Assembly (NCBI GenBank): GCA_049889655.1
Contig: JBMHCY010000043.1
Location: 1-41,206, forward strand
DNA: 41,206 nucleotides
Source: UBA1172 sp049889655
GTDB lineage: Bacteria; Pseudomonadota; Alphaproteobacteria; Puniceispirillales; UBA1172
Reading direction: 5' to 3'
Below, in pieces: positions 34,428 through 41,206 of this stretch. How positions within the stretch are numbered: the first letter of the stretch is position 1; each line of letters begins with the position of its first letter. The position numbers and the translations under genes are program-made. The notes beneath the pieces are model-generated. The model saw only the letters and a program-made list of their open reading frames with translations. It was not told the DNA's origin and searched no databases.

Positions 34428-35504
34428 CTATTGATGCTGAAGACAGTCGGCGATTGCCCTGGCGGCAGAAACCGTGTCCGCCTCGCCCTTGAGATCGGGC
34501 GTCCGGCGGGCCGGATCGGCAAGGCAGGTTTCAATGGCGGTGAGGATAGCCGCACCAGCCTCGGGATAACCGAGATGATCGAGCATCATGGCCCCTGTCC
34601 AGATTTGCCCGACCGGGTTGGCGATCCCCTTGCCATAGATATCGGGGGCTGACCCGTGGACAGGCTCAAACAGCGATGGGAACAGCTTTTCCGGATTGAT
34701 GTTCCCCGATGGCGCAATGCCGATGGTACCGGTACAGGCGGGGCCCAGATCGGAAAGAATATCCCCGAACAGGTTGGAAGCAACGACGACATCAAACTTG
34801 TCGGGATTAAGGACAAAATGCGCAGTCAGAATATCAATATGGTATTTATCCCATGTCACCTCGGGATATTGCGCCGCCATTGCTTCGACACGTTCATCCC
34901 AATAGGGCATGGTGATCGAGATGCCATTGGATTTCGTGGCGGCGGTCAGTTTTTTGGCATCCCGCCGCATGGCCAGATCAAAAGCATATTTCAGCACGCG
35001 ATCAACACCGGTGCGGGTGAAGACACTCTCCTGAATGACAAATTCACGATCGGTATCGGGGAACATCCGGCCGCCGATGGATGAATATTCACCTTCAGTG
35101 TTTTCCCGGACAATGAAGAAATCGATATCACCGGGTTGACGCCCGGCGAGCGGTGCCGGAACCCCGGGCATCAGCTTGACGGGCCTCAGGTTGACATACT
35201 GGTCAAACTCCCGCCGGAACTTGATTAGCGAGCCCCAGAGCGAGATATGATCCGGGACCAGATCAGGCCAGCCGACCGCACCGAAAAAGATCGCATCATG
35301 CTGACCGATCCTGTCTTTCCAGTCATCGGGCATCATCTGGCCGTGCTCTTCGTAATAGGCACAGGAGGCAAAATCGAAGTGATCAAATTCGAGATTGATG
35401 GAAAACTTTGTACAGGCTGCTTCAAGGACGGTCAGTGCCGCCGGAACAACCTCGTTGCCGATACCGTCACCGGGGATGACGGCAATACGATGGGATGATG
35501 TCAT
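34428..35504 (-). CDS. D-malate / tartrate dehydrogenase (isocitrate-isopropylmalate dehydrogenase superfamily)
   Basis: NAD+- and Mn2+-dependent beta-decarboxylating dehydrogenase of 358 aa. Family features are IAVIPGDGIGNEVVP at the N-terminus, the substrate-binding stretch LIKFRREFDQYVNLRPVKL, which matches DmlA/TtuC rather than LeuB, VRENTEGEYSS, the catalytic Lys in KSNGISITMPYWDE, metal-binding SNLFGDILSDLG, and HGSAPDIYGKGIANP. It would convert D-malate to pyruvate or act on tartrate. Leucine-pathway neighbours (leuC, leuD) are absent, supporting that choice. It is preceded by a 38-codon gene 18 bp upstream. Confidence 0.88.
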   Translation of the reverse strand: MTSSHRIAVIPGDGIGNEVVPAALTVLEAACTKFSINLEFDHFDFASCAYYEEHGQMMPDDWKDRIGQHDAIFFGAVGWPDLVPDHISLWGSLIKFRREFDQYVNLRPVKLMPGVPAPLAGRQPGDIDFFIVRENTEGEYSSIGGRMFPDTDREFVIQESVFTRTGVDRVLKYAFDLAMRRDAKKLTAATKSNGISITMPYWDERVEAMAAQYPEVTWDKYHIDILTAHFVLNPDKFDVVVASNLFGDILSDLGPACTGTIGIAPSGNINPEKLFPSLFEPVHGSAPDIYGKGIANPVGQIWTGAMMLDHLGYPEAGAAILTAIETCLADPARRTPDLKGEADTVSAARAIADCLQHQ

Positions 35505-35522
35505 GTGAGGATTTTTCCCGCT

Positions 35523-35639
35523 TTATGAACTGCTGTAGAGGGCAACCATGAAGACCGCAACGGTCAGCATGGCCATGCCGATGGCAATAAAGCCCATGAT
35601 CCTGGTAATGGTGATGGCGCGTTTTGATTTGTCTTCCAT
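35523..35639 (-). CDS. Predicted 38-residue single-span membrane protein
   Basis: Short open frame not usually called because of its size. ATG 35639 reads MEDKSKRAITITRIMGF, then a hydrophobic span to about residue 35 rich in Met, Ala, Ile and Val, ending YSSS. The charged N-terminus with Lys and Arg before the helix suggests N-in topology. CAGGAC lies about nine bases before the ATG. It sits 18 bp upstream of the dehydrogenase gene, with which it is probably cotranscribed, and below a candidate FNR/FixK box and a TATAGC -10. No family is recognised. Support is reading-frame fit, ribosome-binding site and composition. Confidence 0.5.
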   Translation of the reverse strand: MEDKSKRAITITRIMGFIAIGMAMLTVAVFMVALYSSS

Positions 35640-35660
35640 AGAAACTGTCCTGACGTCACT

Positions 35661-35699
35661 GCTATATCCTGAGACTACCCGAGCCGTGATCTGGGTCAA
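35661..35699 (-). promoter_or_regulatory. Candidate FNR/FixK-type box and -10 upstream of the small membrane-protein gene
   Basis: On the minus strand TTGACCCAGATCAC (35699-35686) matches the FNR/FixK dyad TTGAT-N4-ATCAA at 8 of 10 arm positions. A TATAGC hexamer (35666-35661) follows, placing the box about 40 bp before the predicted transcription start, the spacing of a class II activator site. There is no good -35, as expected for an activated promoter. Confidence 0.4.
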
Positions 35700-35767
35700 G
35701 AGGGGGGTGTTTCGCCCGAACCCGGCCGTGCTAGGATCAGCGTGTTTGACATTGAAGGAGGCCTTTC

Positions 35768-35971
35768 ATGAAAACCCCCGTAATCACCTTTATTCTCGGG
35801 ATGATGACCGCTGCTGTCATGATCTCATTTGCTGCGGAAACGGGTGCCATCCGTAAGGCTCACGCCCTGACGGTGAATGTCGGTGTGCGGCTGATCAAGG
35901 AAACCATCGCCGAGAGCGAATCCCGTATCATTGAGAAGATCGATGAAACCTGCACAGCCCCGAAAGGCTAG
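35768..35971 (+). CDS. Small hypothetical membrane-anchored or secreted protein
   Basis: 67 aa, no family recognised. The first 22 residues (MKTPVITFILGMMTAAVMIS) form a hydrophobic helix after one Lys, either a membrane anchor or an uncleaved signal. The rest is amphipathic and charged (RLIKETIAESESRIIEKIDE), possibly a short coiled coil, with one Cys near the end. The ribosome-binding site GAAGGAGG is near perfect, about 7 bp before the ATG, which supports real translation. It is divergent from the 38-residue gene and convergent with metC (11 bp apart). Confidence 0.65.
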   Translation: MKTPVITFILGMMTAAVMISFAAETGAIRKAHALTVNVGVRLIKETIAESESRIIEKIDETCTAPKG

Positions 35972-35982
35972 GGAAGGGGCGT

Positions 35983-37146
35983 TCAGCGCGCCCCGCGCAG
36001 GCGTTCGAACCCGGCCTTGAGGTCGGCGAGCAGATCATCCGGGTCTTCCAGCCCGGCATAGATGCGGACAACCCGGGCTTCGGTCTTGTTGCCAAGATTG
36101 CGCTTGAACCGGGCTTCCGTGATCAGGCTTTCATGCCCGCCCCAGGATGCACCGATCCCAAACAGTGACAGGTTGTCGGCCATGGCATCAAAAGCGGCAT
36201 CGGAGATCGACGGATCCAGATCAAAGCTGAACAGCCCCGATGAGCCGGTGAAATCCCGTTTCCAGAGATCATGCTGGGGGTGGCTTTCAAGCCCGGGGTG
36301 GCGCATGGCCAGCACTTCCGGCTGCTGTTCCAGCCAGCGCGCCAGATGAAGGCCGTTATTTTCTGATAGTTTGAGCCTGACCGCGATCGTCCGCATGCCG
36401 CGCAGGGCAAGGTACTGGTCATCCGGCCCCACCGTCAGCCCCATGGCTTCGGTGTAGCGGCGAATGCGTTTCGCAACATCACCCGATGCGGCGACAAAAC
36501 CGATACTGACATCGGAATGACCGCCGATATATTTTGTCCCGGCCTCGATGACGATATCAATGCCGTGGCCGACGGCATCAAAATAGAACGGTGTGCCCCA
36601 GGTGTTGTCACAAACGGCAAGACAGTTGCGGTTGTGGGCGGCGGCAACGAGGGCCTTGGTATCCTGCATCTCAAAGGTCTGGCTGCCCGGTGTTTCGATA
36701 TAGACAACCGCGGTTTTATCATCAATCAGGGCCGCGATGGCATCACCGGTGATCAGCGGGTCATAGAAACGCGCTTCGACACCAACCCGAGGCAGCATAT
36801 ATTCAACAAAACGCCGCCCGCCGCCATAAAGGCTGTCCGGGAAGAGCACATTGTCACCGGTTTCGACAACCGCCAGCAAAGCCGTGGTAATCGCAGCCAG
36901 GCCGGAAGGCACGGAGACACAGTCTTCATAGCCGTAAAGACCCGCCACGGCTTGTTCCACTGCTTCCGCGGTCGGTGTGCCCTTGCGGCCGTAATCATAG
37001 CGATAATTGCCCTCGCGATCGTCTTTCATCGTCGGCCGCAGGATGGTCGAGGTATGATAGACAGGCGGGTTGGGAATGCCGTGGTTGGCATGGGGGTCCA
37101 TGCCCAGATGGACAGCCTTGGTTTGTTTGGAATGGTTCTTTTTCAT
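35983..37146 (-). CDS. metC: Cystathionine beta-lyase (Cys/Met metabolism PLP enzyme)
   Basis: Fold-type I gamma-family PLP enzyme of 387 aa, cleaving cystathionine to homocysteine, pyruvate and ammonia in methionine synthesis. It has the PLP-phosphate region YGRKGTPT and SVPSGLAAI, the Asp of AVCDNTWGTP that contacts the pyridine nitrogen, and the Schiff-base lysine K205 in EAGTKYIGGHSD. The GGHSDV continuation and the late GASWGGHESL favour MetC over gamma-synthases. A hydrolytic desulfhydrase role is also possible. The ATG at 37146 lies under a TATAAT promoter; a GGGAG stretch precedes the ATG. Confidence 0.9.
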   Translation of the reverse strand: MKKNHSKQTKAVHLGMDPHANHGIPNPPVYHTSTILRPTMKDDREGNYRYDYGRKGTPTAEAVEQAVAGLYGYEDCVSVPSGLAAITTALLAVVETGDNVLFPDSLYGGGRRFVEYMLPRVGVEARFYDPLITGDAIAALIDDKTAVVYIETPGSQTFEMQDTKALVAAAHNRNCLAVCDNTWGTPFYFDAVGHGIDIVIEAGTKYIGGHSDVSIGFVAASGDVAKRIRRYTEAMGLTVGPDDQYLALRGMRTIAVRLKLSENNGLHLARWLEQQPEVLAMRHPGLESHPQHDLWKRDFTGSSGLFSFDLDPSISDAAFDAMADNLSLFGIGASWGGHESLITEARFKRNLGNKTEARVVRIYAGLEDPDDLLADLKAGFERLRGAR

Positions 37147-37321
37147 GGGAGTCTTTCTCGTGAATTGGGGTATATTATACCAATTTTGGATAAATCTTTG
37201 ATATTTTCGAAAAAGTTTTGACCTGATTTGAATTAAATTATTGTTATTTCTGCCATGGTTGCTTAAATAACATGCTTCAAGGAACTCGATCCTTGATTAC
37301 ATTTCATTTAGGGAAGGTACA
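37147..37321. other. Divergent metC / aapJ regulatory gap
   Basis: A 175-bp AT-rich spacer, the most AT-rich non-coding stretch in the window. It holds a metC -10 on the minus strand (TATAAT, 37179-37174) inside the inverted repeat GGTATA-T-TATACC (37169-37181). For aapJ there is TTGACC (37218-37223) with TATTGT or TTGTTA 15-17 bp on, and a leader hairpin TCAAGG/CCTTGA (37277-37296). A GGGAAGG ribosome-binding site precedes the aapJ ATG. Confidence 0.5.
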
Positions 37322-38350
37322 ATGAAAAAAATTGCTACTGCACTCGTTGGCGTTGCCAGCGTAGTCCTCGCAGGCAGCGCTATGGCCGGTGGCCATGGTG
37401 GTGCCACTCTCGAACAGGTTCTGGCCAAAGGTCACGTCCAGTGTGGCGTTTCCCAGGGTCTGCCTGGTTTTTCCAATGCTGATGATGCCGGTAACTGGAC
37501 CGGTCTCGATGTTGATCTCTGCCGTGCTGTTGCCGCTGCTGTTTTCGGTGATGCCAGCAAGGTCAAGTTCAGCCCGCTTTCGGCCAAGCAGCGTTTTACG
37601 GCCCTGAGCTCCGGTGAAATCGACATTCTGTCGCGTAACACCACCTGGACCATGACTCGTGATACCCAGCTGGGCCTCAACTTTGCCGGCGTTAACTACT
37701 ACGACGGTCAGGGCATGATGGTTCCGAAGGCTCTTGGCGCAACTTCCGCCATGGAACTGGATGGCGCAAACATTTGCACCAACACCGGGACCACCACTGA
37801 GCTGAACATCACTGATTTCTTCCGTTCAAACAACATGAGCTTCAACCTCGTTGCCTTTGAAAAGGCTGACGAAGTTGTTGCCGCTTACGACGCTGGCCGT
37901 TGTGACGTCTACACCACTGACCGGTCCGGTCTGGCTGCCCAGCGTGGCAAGCTGACCAACCCGGACGCCCATGTTGTTCTGCCGGAAATCATTTCCAAGG
38001 AACCGCTTGGTCCGGTCGTTCGTCAGGGTGACGACAACTGGTTCAACATTGTTCGCTGGTCCCTTAACGCCATGATCAACGCTGAAGAAATGGGTATTTC
38101 TTCTGCCAATGTTGGTGACATGGCCGGGTCCGAAAATCCTTCTGTCAAGCGTCTGCTGGGCTCTGAAGGTAACTTCGGCGAAGAGCTGGGTCTGAGCAAT
38201 GACTGGGCGATGAACATCATCTCCCAGGTTGGTAACTACGGTGAGTCCTACGAAAAGCACGTCGGCGAAAACACGCCGCTGAAGCTTGCTCGTGGTGTCA
38301 ATGCGCTGTGGAGCAATGGTGGCATCATGTATGCCCCGCCGGTGCGCTAA
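37322..38350 (+). CDS. aapJ: General L-amino-acid ABC transporter, periplasmic binding protein
   Basis: Binding protein of the broad-specificity Aap/Bzt amino-acid importer, 342 aa. It has a signal peptide (MKKIATALVGVASVVLAGS, cleavage near AMA-GG) and family motifs VQCGVSQGLPGFSNAD, GLDVDLCRAVAAAVFGD and VKFSPLSAKQRFTALSSGEIDIL. Aap/Bzt binding proteins take up glutamate, aspartate and many other L-amino acids. Codons differ from neighbours, with many GTT, GGT and GCT, as expected for a very highly expressed gene. A hairpin with T-tract separates it from aapQ. Confidence 0.94.
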   Translation: MKKIATALVGVASVVLAGSAMAGGHGGATLEQVLAKGHVQCGVSQGLPGFSNADDAGNWTGLDVDLCRAVAAAVFGDASKVKFSPLSAKQRFTALSSGEIDILSRNTTWTMTRDTQLGLNFAGVNYYDGQGMMVPKALGATSAMELDGANICTNTGTTTELNITDFFRSNNMSFNLVAFEKADEVVAAYDAGRCDVYTTDRSGLAAQRGKLTNPDAHVVLPEIISKEPLGPVVRQGDDNWFNIVRWSLNAMINAEEMGISSANVGDMAGSENPSVKRLLGSEGNFGEELGLSNDWAMNIISQVGNYGESYEKHVGENTPLKLARGVNALWSNGGIMYAPPVR

Positions 38351-38366
38351 TCACTGACCACTTACG

Positions 38367-38402
38367 CATACCGCCTGGCATCATGTCAGGCGGTATGTTT
38401 TT
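38367..38402 (+). terminator. Intra-operon hairpin and T-tract between aapJ and aapQ
   Basis: Perfect 11-bp stem, CATACCGCCTG (38367-38377) and CAGGCGGTATG (38387-38397), 9-base loop, then five T. It looks like a rho-independent terminator 16 bp after the aapJ stop and 20 bp before the aapQ start. It probably gives partial termination, or protects the aapJ mRNA 3' end, so that binding protein exceeds permease. Confidence 0.8.
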
Positions 38403-38422
38403 ACCAAACTCAATTCAAGACT

Positions 38423-39646
38423 ATGAAAATGGCTTCCGACAAATCCATTTTTCTGACGCTCCTCAATGACACCCGTTCGCGCAGTCTGATCTTCCAGATT
38501 CTGCTGCTTGCGGGGATTGTTTTGGGTTTCTGGTGGATCGTCGACAACACGATCACCAACCTTGCATCACAAAACAAATCTGTCGGTTTCGGCTTTCTCA
38601 ATCAGACAGCGGGTTTCCAGATCGGCCAGACACTCGGCACCTGGATGTTCGACTACGAAGTCGGTAAATCGACCTATCTCGATGTCTATTTCATCGGTAT
38701 CGTTAATACATTCATTGTTGCCTTTTTCGGCATTCTGGCCGCGACCATTATCGGTTTTGCCTTCGGCATCATGCGGCTTTCGCAAAACCTTGTTATCCGC
38801 GGCTTCGCGACGGTTTATGTTGAATTCATCCGCAATATTCCGCTGCTGCTGCAACTGTTTTTCTGGTATTTCGCCGTGCTGCGGGCGCTCCCGAACAAGC
38901 GCGGCAAGATCGAAATCATCCCCGATGTGATCGGGGTCAATATCACTGGTCTTTATATGCCGGCGGCGCATCCTCAGGAAGGCTTCATGGCAACGGTGAT
39001 TGCCCTTGGCCTTGCTGTTGTGCTGACGATCGGCATGACACGCTGGGCAAAAATGCGCCAGCAGCGCACAGGGCAGACCTTTCCTTCGTTCTGGGCCGGG
39101 CTGGGGCTGCTTTTTGGCCTGCCGCTGGCTGTCTTCCTTGTGACCGGCAGCCCGCTGACCTGGGAACTGCCCGTGTTCAAAGAAACGGGCCCGATCCTCA
39201 AGCGCGGGTTCCAGAATGATATCGGTATCCTCGTTATTCCTGAGATGATCGCGCTCTGGCTGGCATTGTCGCTCTATACTGCCGGGTTCATTGCCGAGAT
39301 TGTCCGGGCAGGGATACAGGCGGTCAACAAAGGCCAGACTGAAGCCTCGCTCGCCCTCGGTCTCAAGCGGGGGCCGATCCTGCGACTGGTGATCATTCCC
39401 CAGGCCATGCGGATTATCATCCCGCCATTAACCTCGCAGTACCTCAATCTGACGAAAAACTCATCACTGGCGGTGGCGATCGCCTATCCTGAACTGGTTT
39501 CGGTCTTTGCCGGGACGGCGCTCAACCAGGTCGGCAAGGAGATCGAGATGATCTTCATGATGATGAGCGTCTATCTCACGTTTTCGATTGTTACGGCGCT
39601 GTTCATGAACTGGTTCAACGCTCGGGTCAAACTGGTGGAGCGGTAG
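38423..39646 (+). CDS. aapQ: General L-amino-acid ABC transporter permease AapQ/BztB
   Basis: First permease of the importer, 407 aa. It has hydrophobic helices starting LIFQILLLAGIVLGFWWIV, the conserved FVEFIRNIPLLLQLFFWYF-like segment in the middle (YVEFIRNIPLLLQLFFWYF) and the EAA loop TEASLALGLKRGPILRLV. Long central loops are typical of AapQ compared with ordinary HisM-type permeases. The start is ATG 38423 or 38429; the ribosome-binding site is weak in both cases. Three bases separate its stop from the aapM ATG. Confidence 0.94.
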   Translation: MKMASDKSIFLTLLNDTRSRSLIFQILLLAGIVLGFWWIVDNTITNLASQNKSVGFGFLNQTAGFQIGQTLGTWMFDYEVGKSTYLDVYFIGIVNTFIVAFFGILAATIIGFAFGIMRLSQNLVIRGFATVYVEFIRNIPLLLQLFFWYFAVLRALPNKRGKIEIIPDVIGVNITGLYMPAAHPQEGFMATVIALGLAVVLTIGMTRWAKMRQQRTGQTFPSFWAGLGLLFGLPLAVFLVTGSPLTWELPVFKETGPILKRGFQNDIGILVIPEMIALWLALSLYTAGFIAEIVRAGIQAVNKGQTEASLALGLKRGPILRLVIIPQAMRIIIPPLTSQYLNLTKNSSLAVAIAYPELVSVFAGTALNQVGKEIEMIFMMMSVYLTFSIVTALFMNWFNARVKLVER

Positions 39647-39649
39647 GAT

Positions 39650-41062
39650 ATGGCTGGATCATCGCAATCATCGAAAAAGGGTTCCGCCAAGGGCTATGTC
39701 CGCACGGAAGCCGCGCCGCTGCTGCCACCACCGGCTTCCGAGGCTGGGATTTCAGGCTGGTTCTACCATAATATTTTTGCATCAATGTCTGATTTTTCAT
39801 CTCCCGGGGCTACCATCACCTCGGTCTTGATGGGGATATTCACGGTACTTGTGGCCTGGTTCGGGATCAGCATCACCTGGTCGCTGATCGATTTCGCCTT
39901 CATCTCCGCCGTCTGGTCTGATCCGGAAGGGCTTAAGCGCGAGGCGTGCTGGACGGTAGAGCAGGGTGGCAGTCTGCCAGCCGGATGGCACGGTGCCTGC
40001 TGGCCTTTCGTCGCCGCAAAAATGAAATTCCTCATCTACGGGCCGTATGATTCCGATCAACTCTGGCGGGTTAATTTGGCGGGCTTTATCGGGCTTGTCG
40101 GGCTTGTCTGGCTGCTGATCGAAAAACTGCCCTATCGGCGAATTGCCGGGGTGTTTCTCCTGACCGTTTATCCGGTGATTGCCACCATTCTTCTGACCGG
40201 TGGGGCGTTTGAGACAAATTACACAACGCTGATGATCATCACCGTGGTGGCCCTGGGGCTGATCACTGTGGGGAGGCTCTCCGGCCGCAGGTTTTTCGGG
40301 GAGTTTATGGCGCAGATCGCGTCTCTTTTCGGCATCTCCGGCTGGCTGTTGATTGCCTATGCTGTCGTTCTCGCCACGCTGGGTGTTGATGTCGGGCTGC
40401 GGCCGATCGACACCAATGATTGGGGCGGGCTGCTAATCACCCTGGTGGTGGCGATCACCGGGATTGTTGCATCGCTGCCCCTGGGGATCATCCTTGCCCT
40501 CGGGCGGCGGTCGAAAATGCCGATCGCGCGTATCCTTTCGGTGGTGTTTATTGAATTCTGGCGCGGCGTGCCGCTCATTACCGTGCTGTTCATGGCATCG
40601 GTCATGCTGCCACTGTTCATGCCGGAAGGGGTGAATTTCAACAACCTTCTGCGGGCATTGGTCGGGGTGATGCTGTTCTCTGCCGCCTACATGGCCGAGG
40701 TTGTCCGCGGCGGTTTGCAGGCGATCGACAAGGGCCAGTTCGAAGGTGCAGATGCCATCGGGCTGAGTTACTGGCAGTCGATGCGGCTGATCATCCTGCC
40801 GCAAGCCCTGACACACGTCATCCCGGGGATCGTGAACACCTTTATCGGGCTGTTCAAGGATACAACCCTGGTCAGCATCATCGGGCTTTTTGATCTTCTC
40901 GGGGCAGCGCAGTCTACCCTGGCGGATGCCGCCTGGGCATCACCGGTTCAGAGCCATACCGGCTATCTCTTCATTGCCGTTGTGTTCTTTGTCTTCTGTT
41001 TCGGGATGTCACGGTATTCAATTTTCATGGAAAACAAACTCAACCGCAGTCGCAAGCATTGA
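39650..41062 (+). CDS. aapM: General L-amino-acid ABC transporter permease AapM/BztC
   Basis: Second permease of the same importer, 470 aa, longer than most Aap/Bzt partners (about 380-430). The N-terminal 40 residues are polar (Lys/Ser/Pro rich), followed by hydrophobic helices and a large extracytoplasmic insert containing CWTVEQGGSLPAGWHGACWP, with two cysteines that could form a disulfide. The conserved core includes VFIEFWRGVPLITVLFM and the EAA loop FEGADAIGLSYWQSMRL. It is followed after 19 bp by aapP. Confidence 0.93.
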   Translation: MAGSSQSSKKGSAKGYVRTEAAPLLPPPASEAGISGWFYHNIFASMSDFSSPGATITSVLMGIFTVLVAWFGISITWSLIDFAFISAVWSDPEGLKREACWTVEQGGSLPAGWHGACWPFVAAKMKFLIYGPYDSDQLWRVNLAGFIGLVGLVWLLIEKLPYRRIAGVFLLTVYPVIATILLTGGAFETNYTTLMIITVVALGLITVGRLSGRRFFGEFMAQIASLFGISGWLLIAYAVVLATLGVDVGLRPIDTNDWGGLLITLVVAITGIVASLPLGIILALGRRSKMPIARILSVVFIEFWRGVPLITVLFMASVMLPLFMPEGVNFNNLLRALVGVMLFSAAYMAEVVRGGLQAIDKGQFEGADAIGLSYWQSMRLIILPQALTHVIPGIVNTFIGLFKDTTLVSIIGLFDLLGAAQSTLADAAWASPVQSHTGYLFIAVVFFVFCFGMSRYSIFMENKLNRSRKH

Positions 41063-41081
41063 TCGGCGGAGGGAGATGACA

Positions 41082-41206
41082 ATGGCACAAGCAGCGCAAT
41101 CAGGCATGAAAATCAGCGACGAGGTCGTTGTGTCCATGGATGCGGTGAACAAATGGTACGGCACGTTCCATGTTCTTCGCGATATCAACCTGCAGGTCAA
41201 CAAGGG
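41082..41206 (+). CDS. aapP: General L-amino-acid ABC transporter ATP-binding protein AapP/BztD (3' end cut by window)
   Basis: Only the first 41 codons are present. They read MAQAAQSGMKISDEVVVSM and then AVNKWYGTFHVLRDINLQV, the standard beginning of amino-acid-type ABC ATPases before Walker A. The position directly after aapJQM makes the assignment safe. GGAGGGAG lies about 7 bp before the ATG. An alternative start is the internal ATG at 41106. Confidence 0.88.
   Translation, partial: MAQAAQSGMKISDEVVVSMDAVNKWYGTFHVLRDINLQVNK

Noticed and set aside
35977..35995. GC-rich hairpin (GGGGCG/CGCCCC) between the small gene and metC
   Set aside because: No T-tract on either side and it lies over metC coding sequence, so it is not called as a terminator.
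37218..37231. TTGACCTGATTTGA as a second FNR/FixK box upstream of aapJ
   Set aside because: Only the left half matches well; it is better explained as the -35 region of the aapJ promoter.
1..41206. CRISPR arrays, insertion sequences, tRNA/rRNA genes, prophage or toxin-antitoxin modules
   Set aside because: None seen: no regularly spaced repeats, no transposase or integrase motifs, and nearly all sequence is covered by well-assigned genes.

Overview
The window comes from an alphaproteobacterium, probably a compact free-living and possibly marine one. The ntrBC-ntrYX-trkA-dat-hfq block, the divergent recG / sdhE-mfd arrangement and the aapJQMP general amino-acid transporter are all typical of that class. 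The DNA is fairly GC-rich with very little non-coding sequence: several convergent gene pairs overlap at their stop codons. I see no rRNA, tRNA, CRISPR array, insertion sequence, phage gene or attachment site. A SAR116- or Rhodospirillales-like origin is a guess from gene content only.

Left part (1-18.2 kb), housekeeping and regulation. A 5'-truncated NtrB sensor is followed by NtrC, the membrane sensor NtrY, its partner NtrX, the potassium-uptake regulator TrkA, a D-amino-acid aminotransferase and Hfq. Then come MazG (reverse), a DUF502 membrane protein with a lysine-rich tail, RecG (reverse), SdhE-Mfd, a DsbA-family oxidoreductase (reverse) and the ribosome-associated GTPase HflX. This part covers nitrogen and redox signalling, RNA chaperoning, nucleotide-pool cleaning and DNA repair.

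Middle part (18.2-29.5 kb), accessory metabolism. A VOC-fold protein meets a PYROXD2/phytoene-desaturase-like flavoprotein tail to tail. Then comes a likely amine-use locus: a Rieske oxygenase with a glutamate-bridged non-heme iron site, two PotB/PotC-type permeases and a PotA-type ATPase on the plus strand. These converge on a PotD/F-type binding protein and a class III aminotransferase on the minus strand. Upstream on the minus strand are a split YeeE/YedE sulfur transporter pair, an EamA exporter and a SAM methyltransferase.

Right part (29.5-41.2 kb), oxidoreductases and amino-acid uptake. It holds a quinone oxidoreductase and a cupin, a BASS-type transporter, a DadA-like amino-acid dehydrogenase, an aldo/keto reductase, a D-malate/tartrate dehydrogenase, two unannotated small membrane proteins and a cystathionine beta-lyase. 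It ends with aapJ, aapQ, aapM and the first codons of aapP, cut by the window edge.

The most interesting items are the Rieske/Pot/aminotransferase locus with an altered ligand-pocket motif, a 38-residue membrane protein under a candidate FNR/FixK-type box, an operator-like palindrome over the -10 of the DUF502 gene, a probable leaderless hflX mRNA, NtrX without GAFTGA, SdhE with a changed RGxxE motif, and a hairpin-T-tract between aapJ and aapQ. No single clearly unprecedented system stands out.
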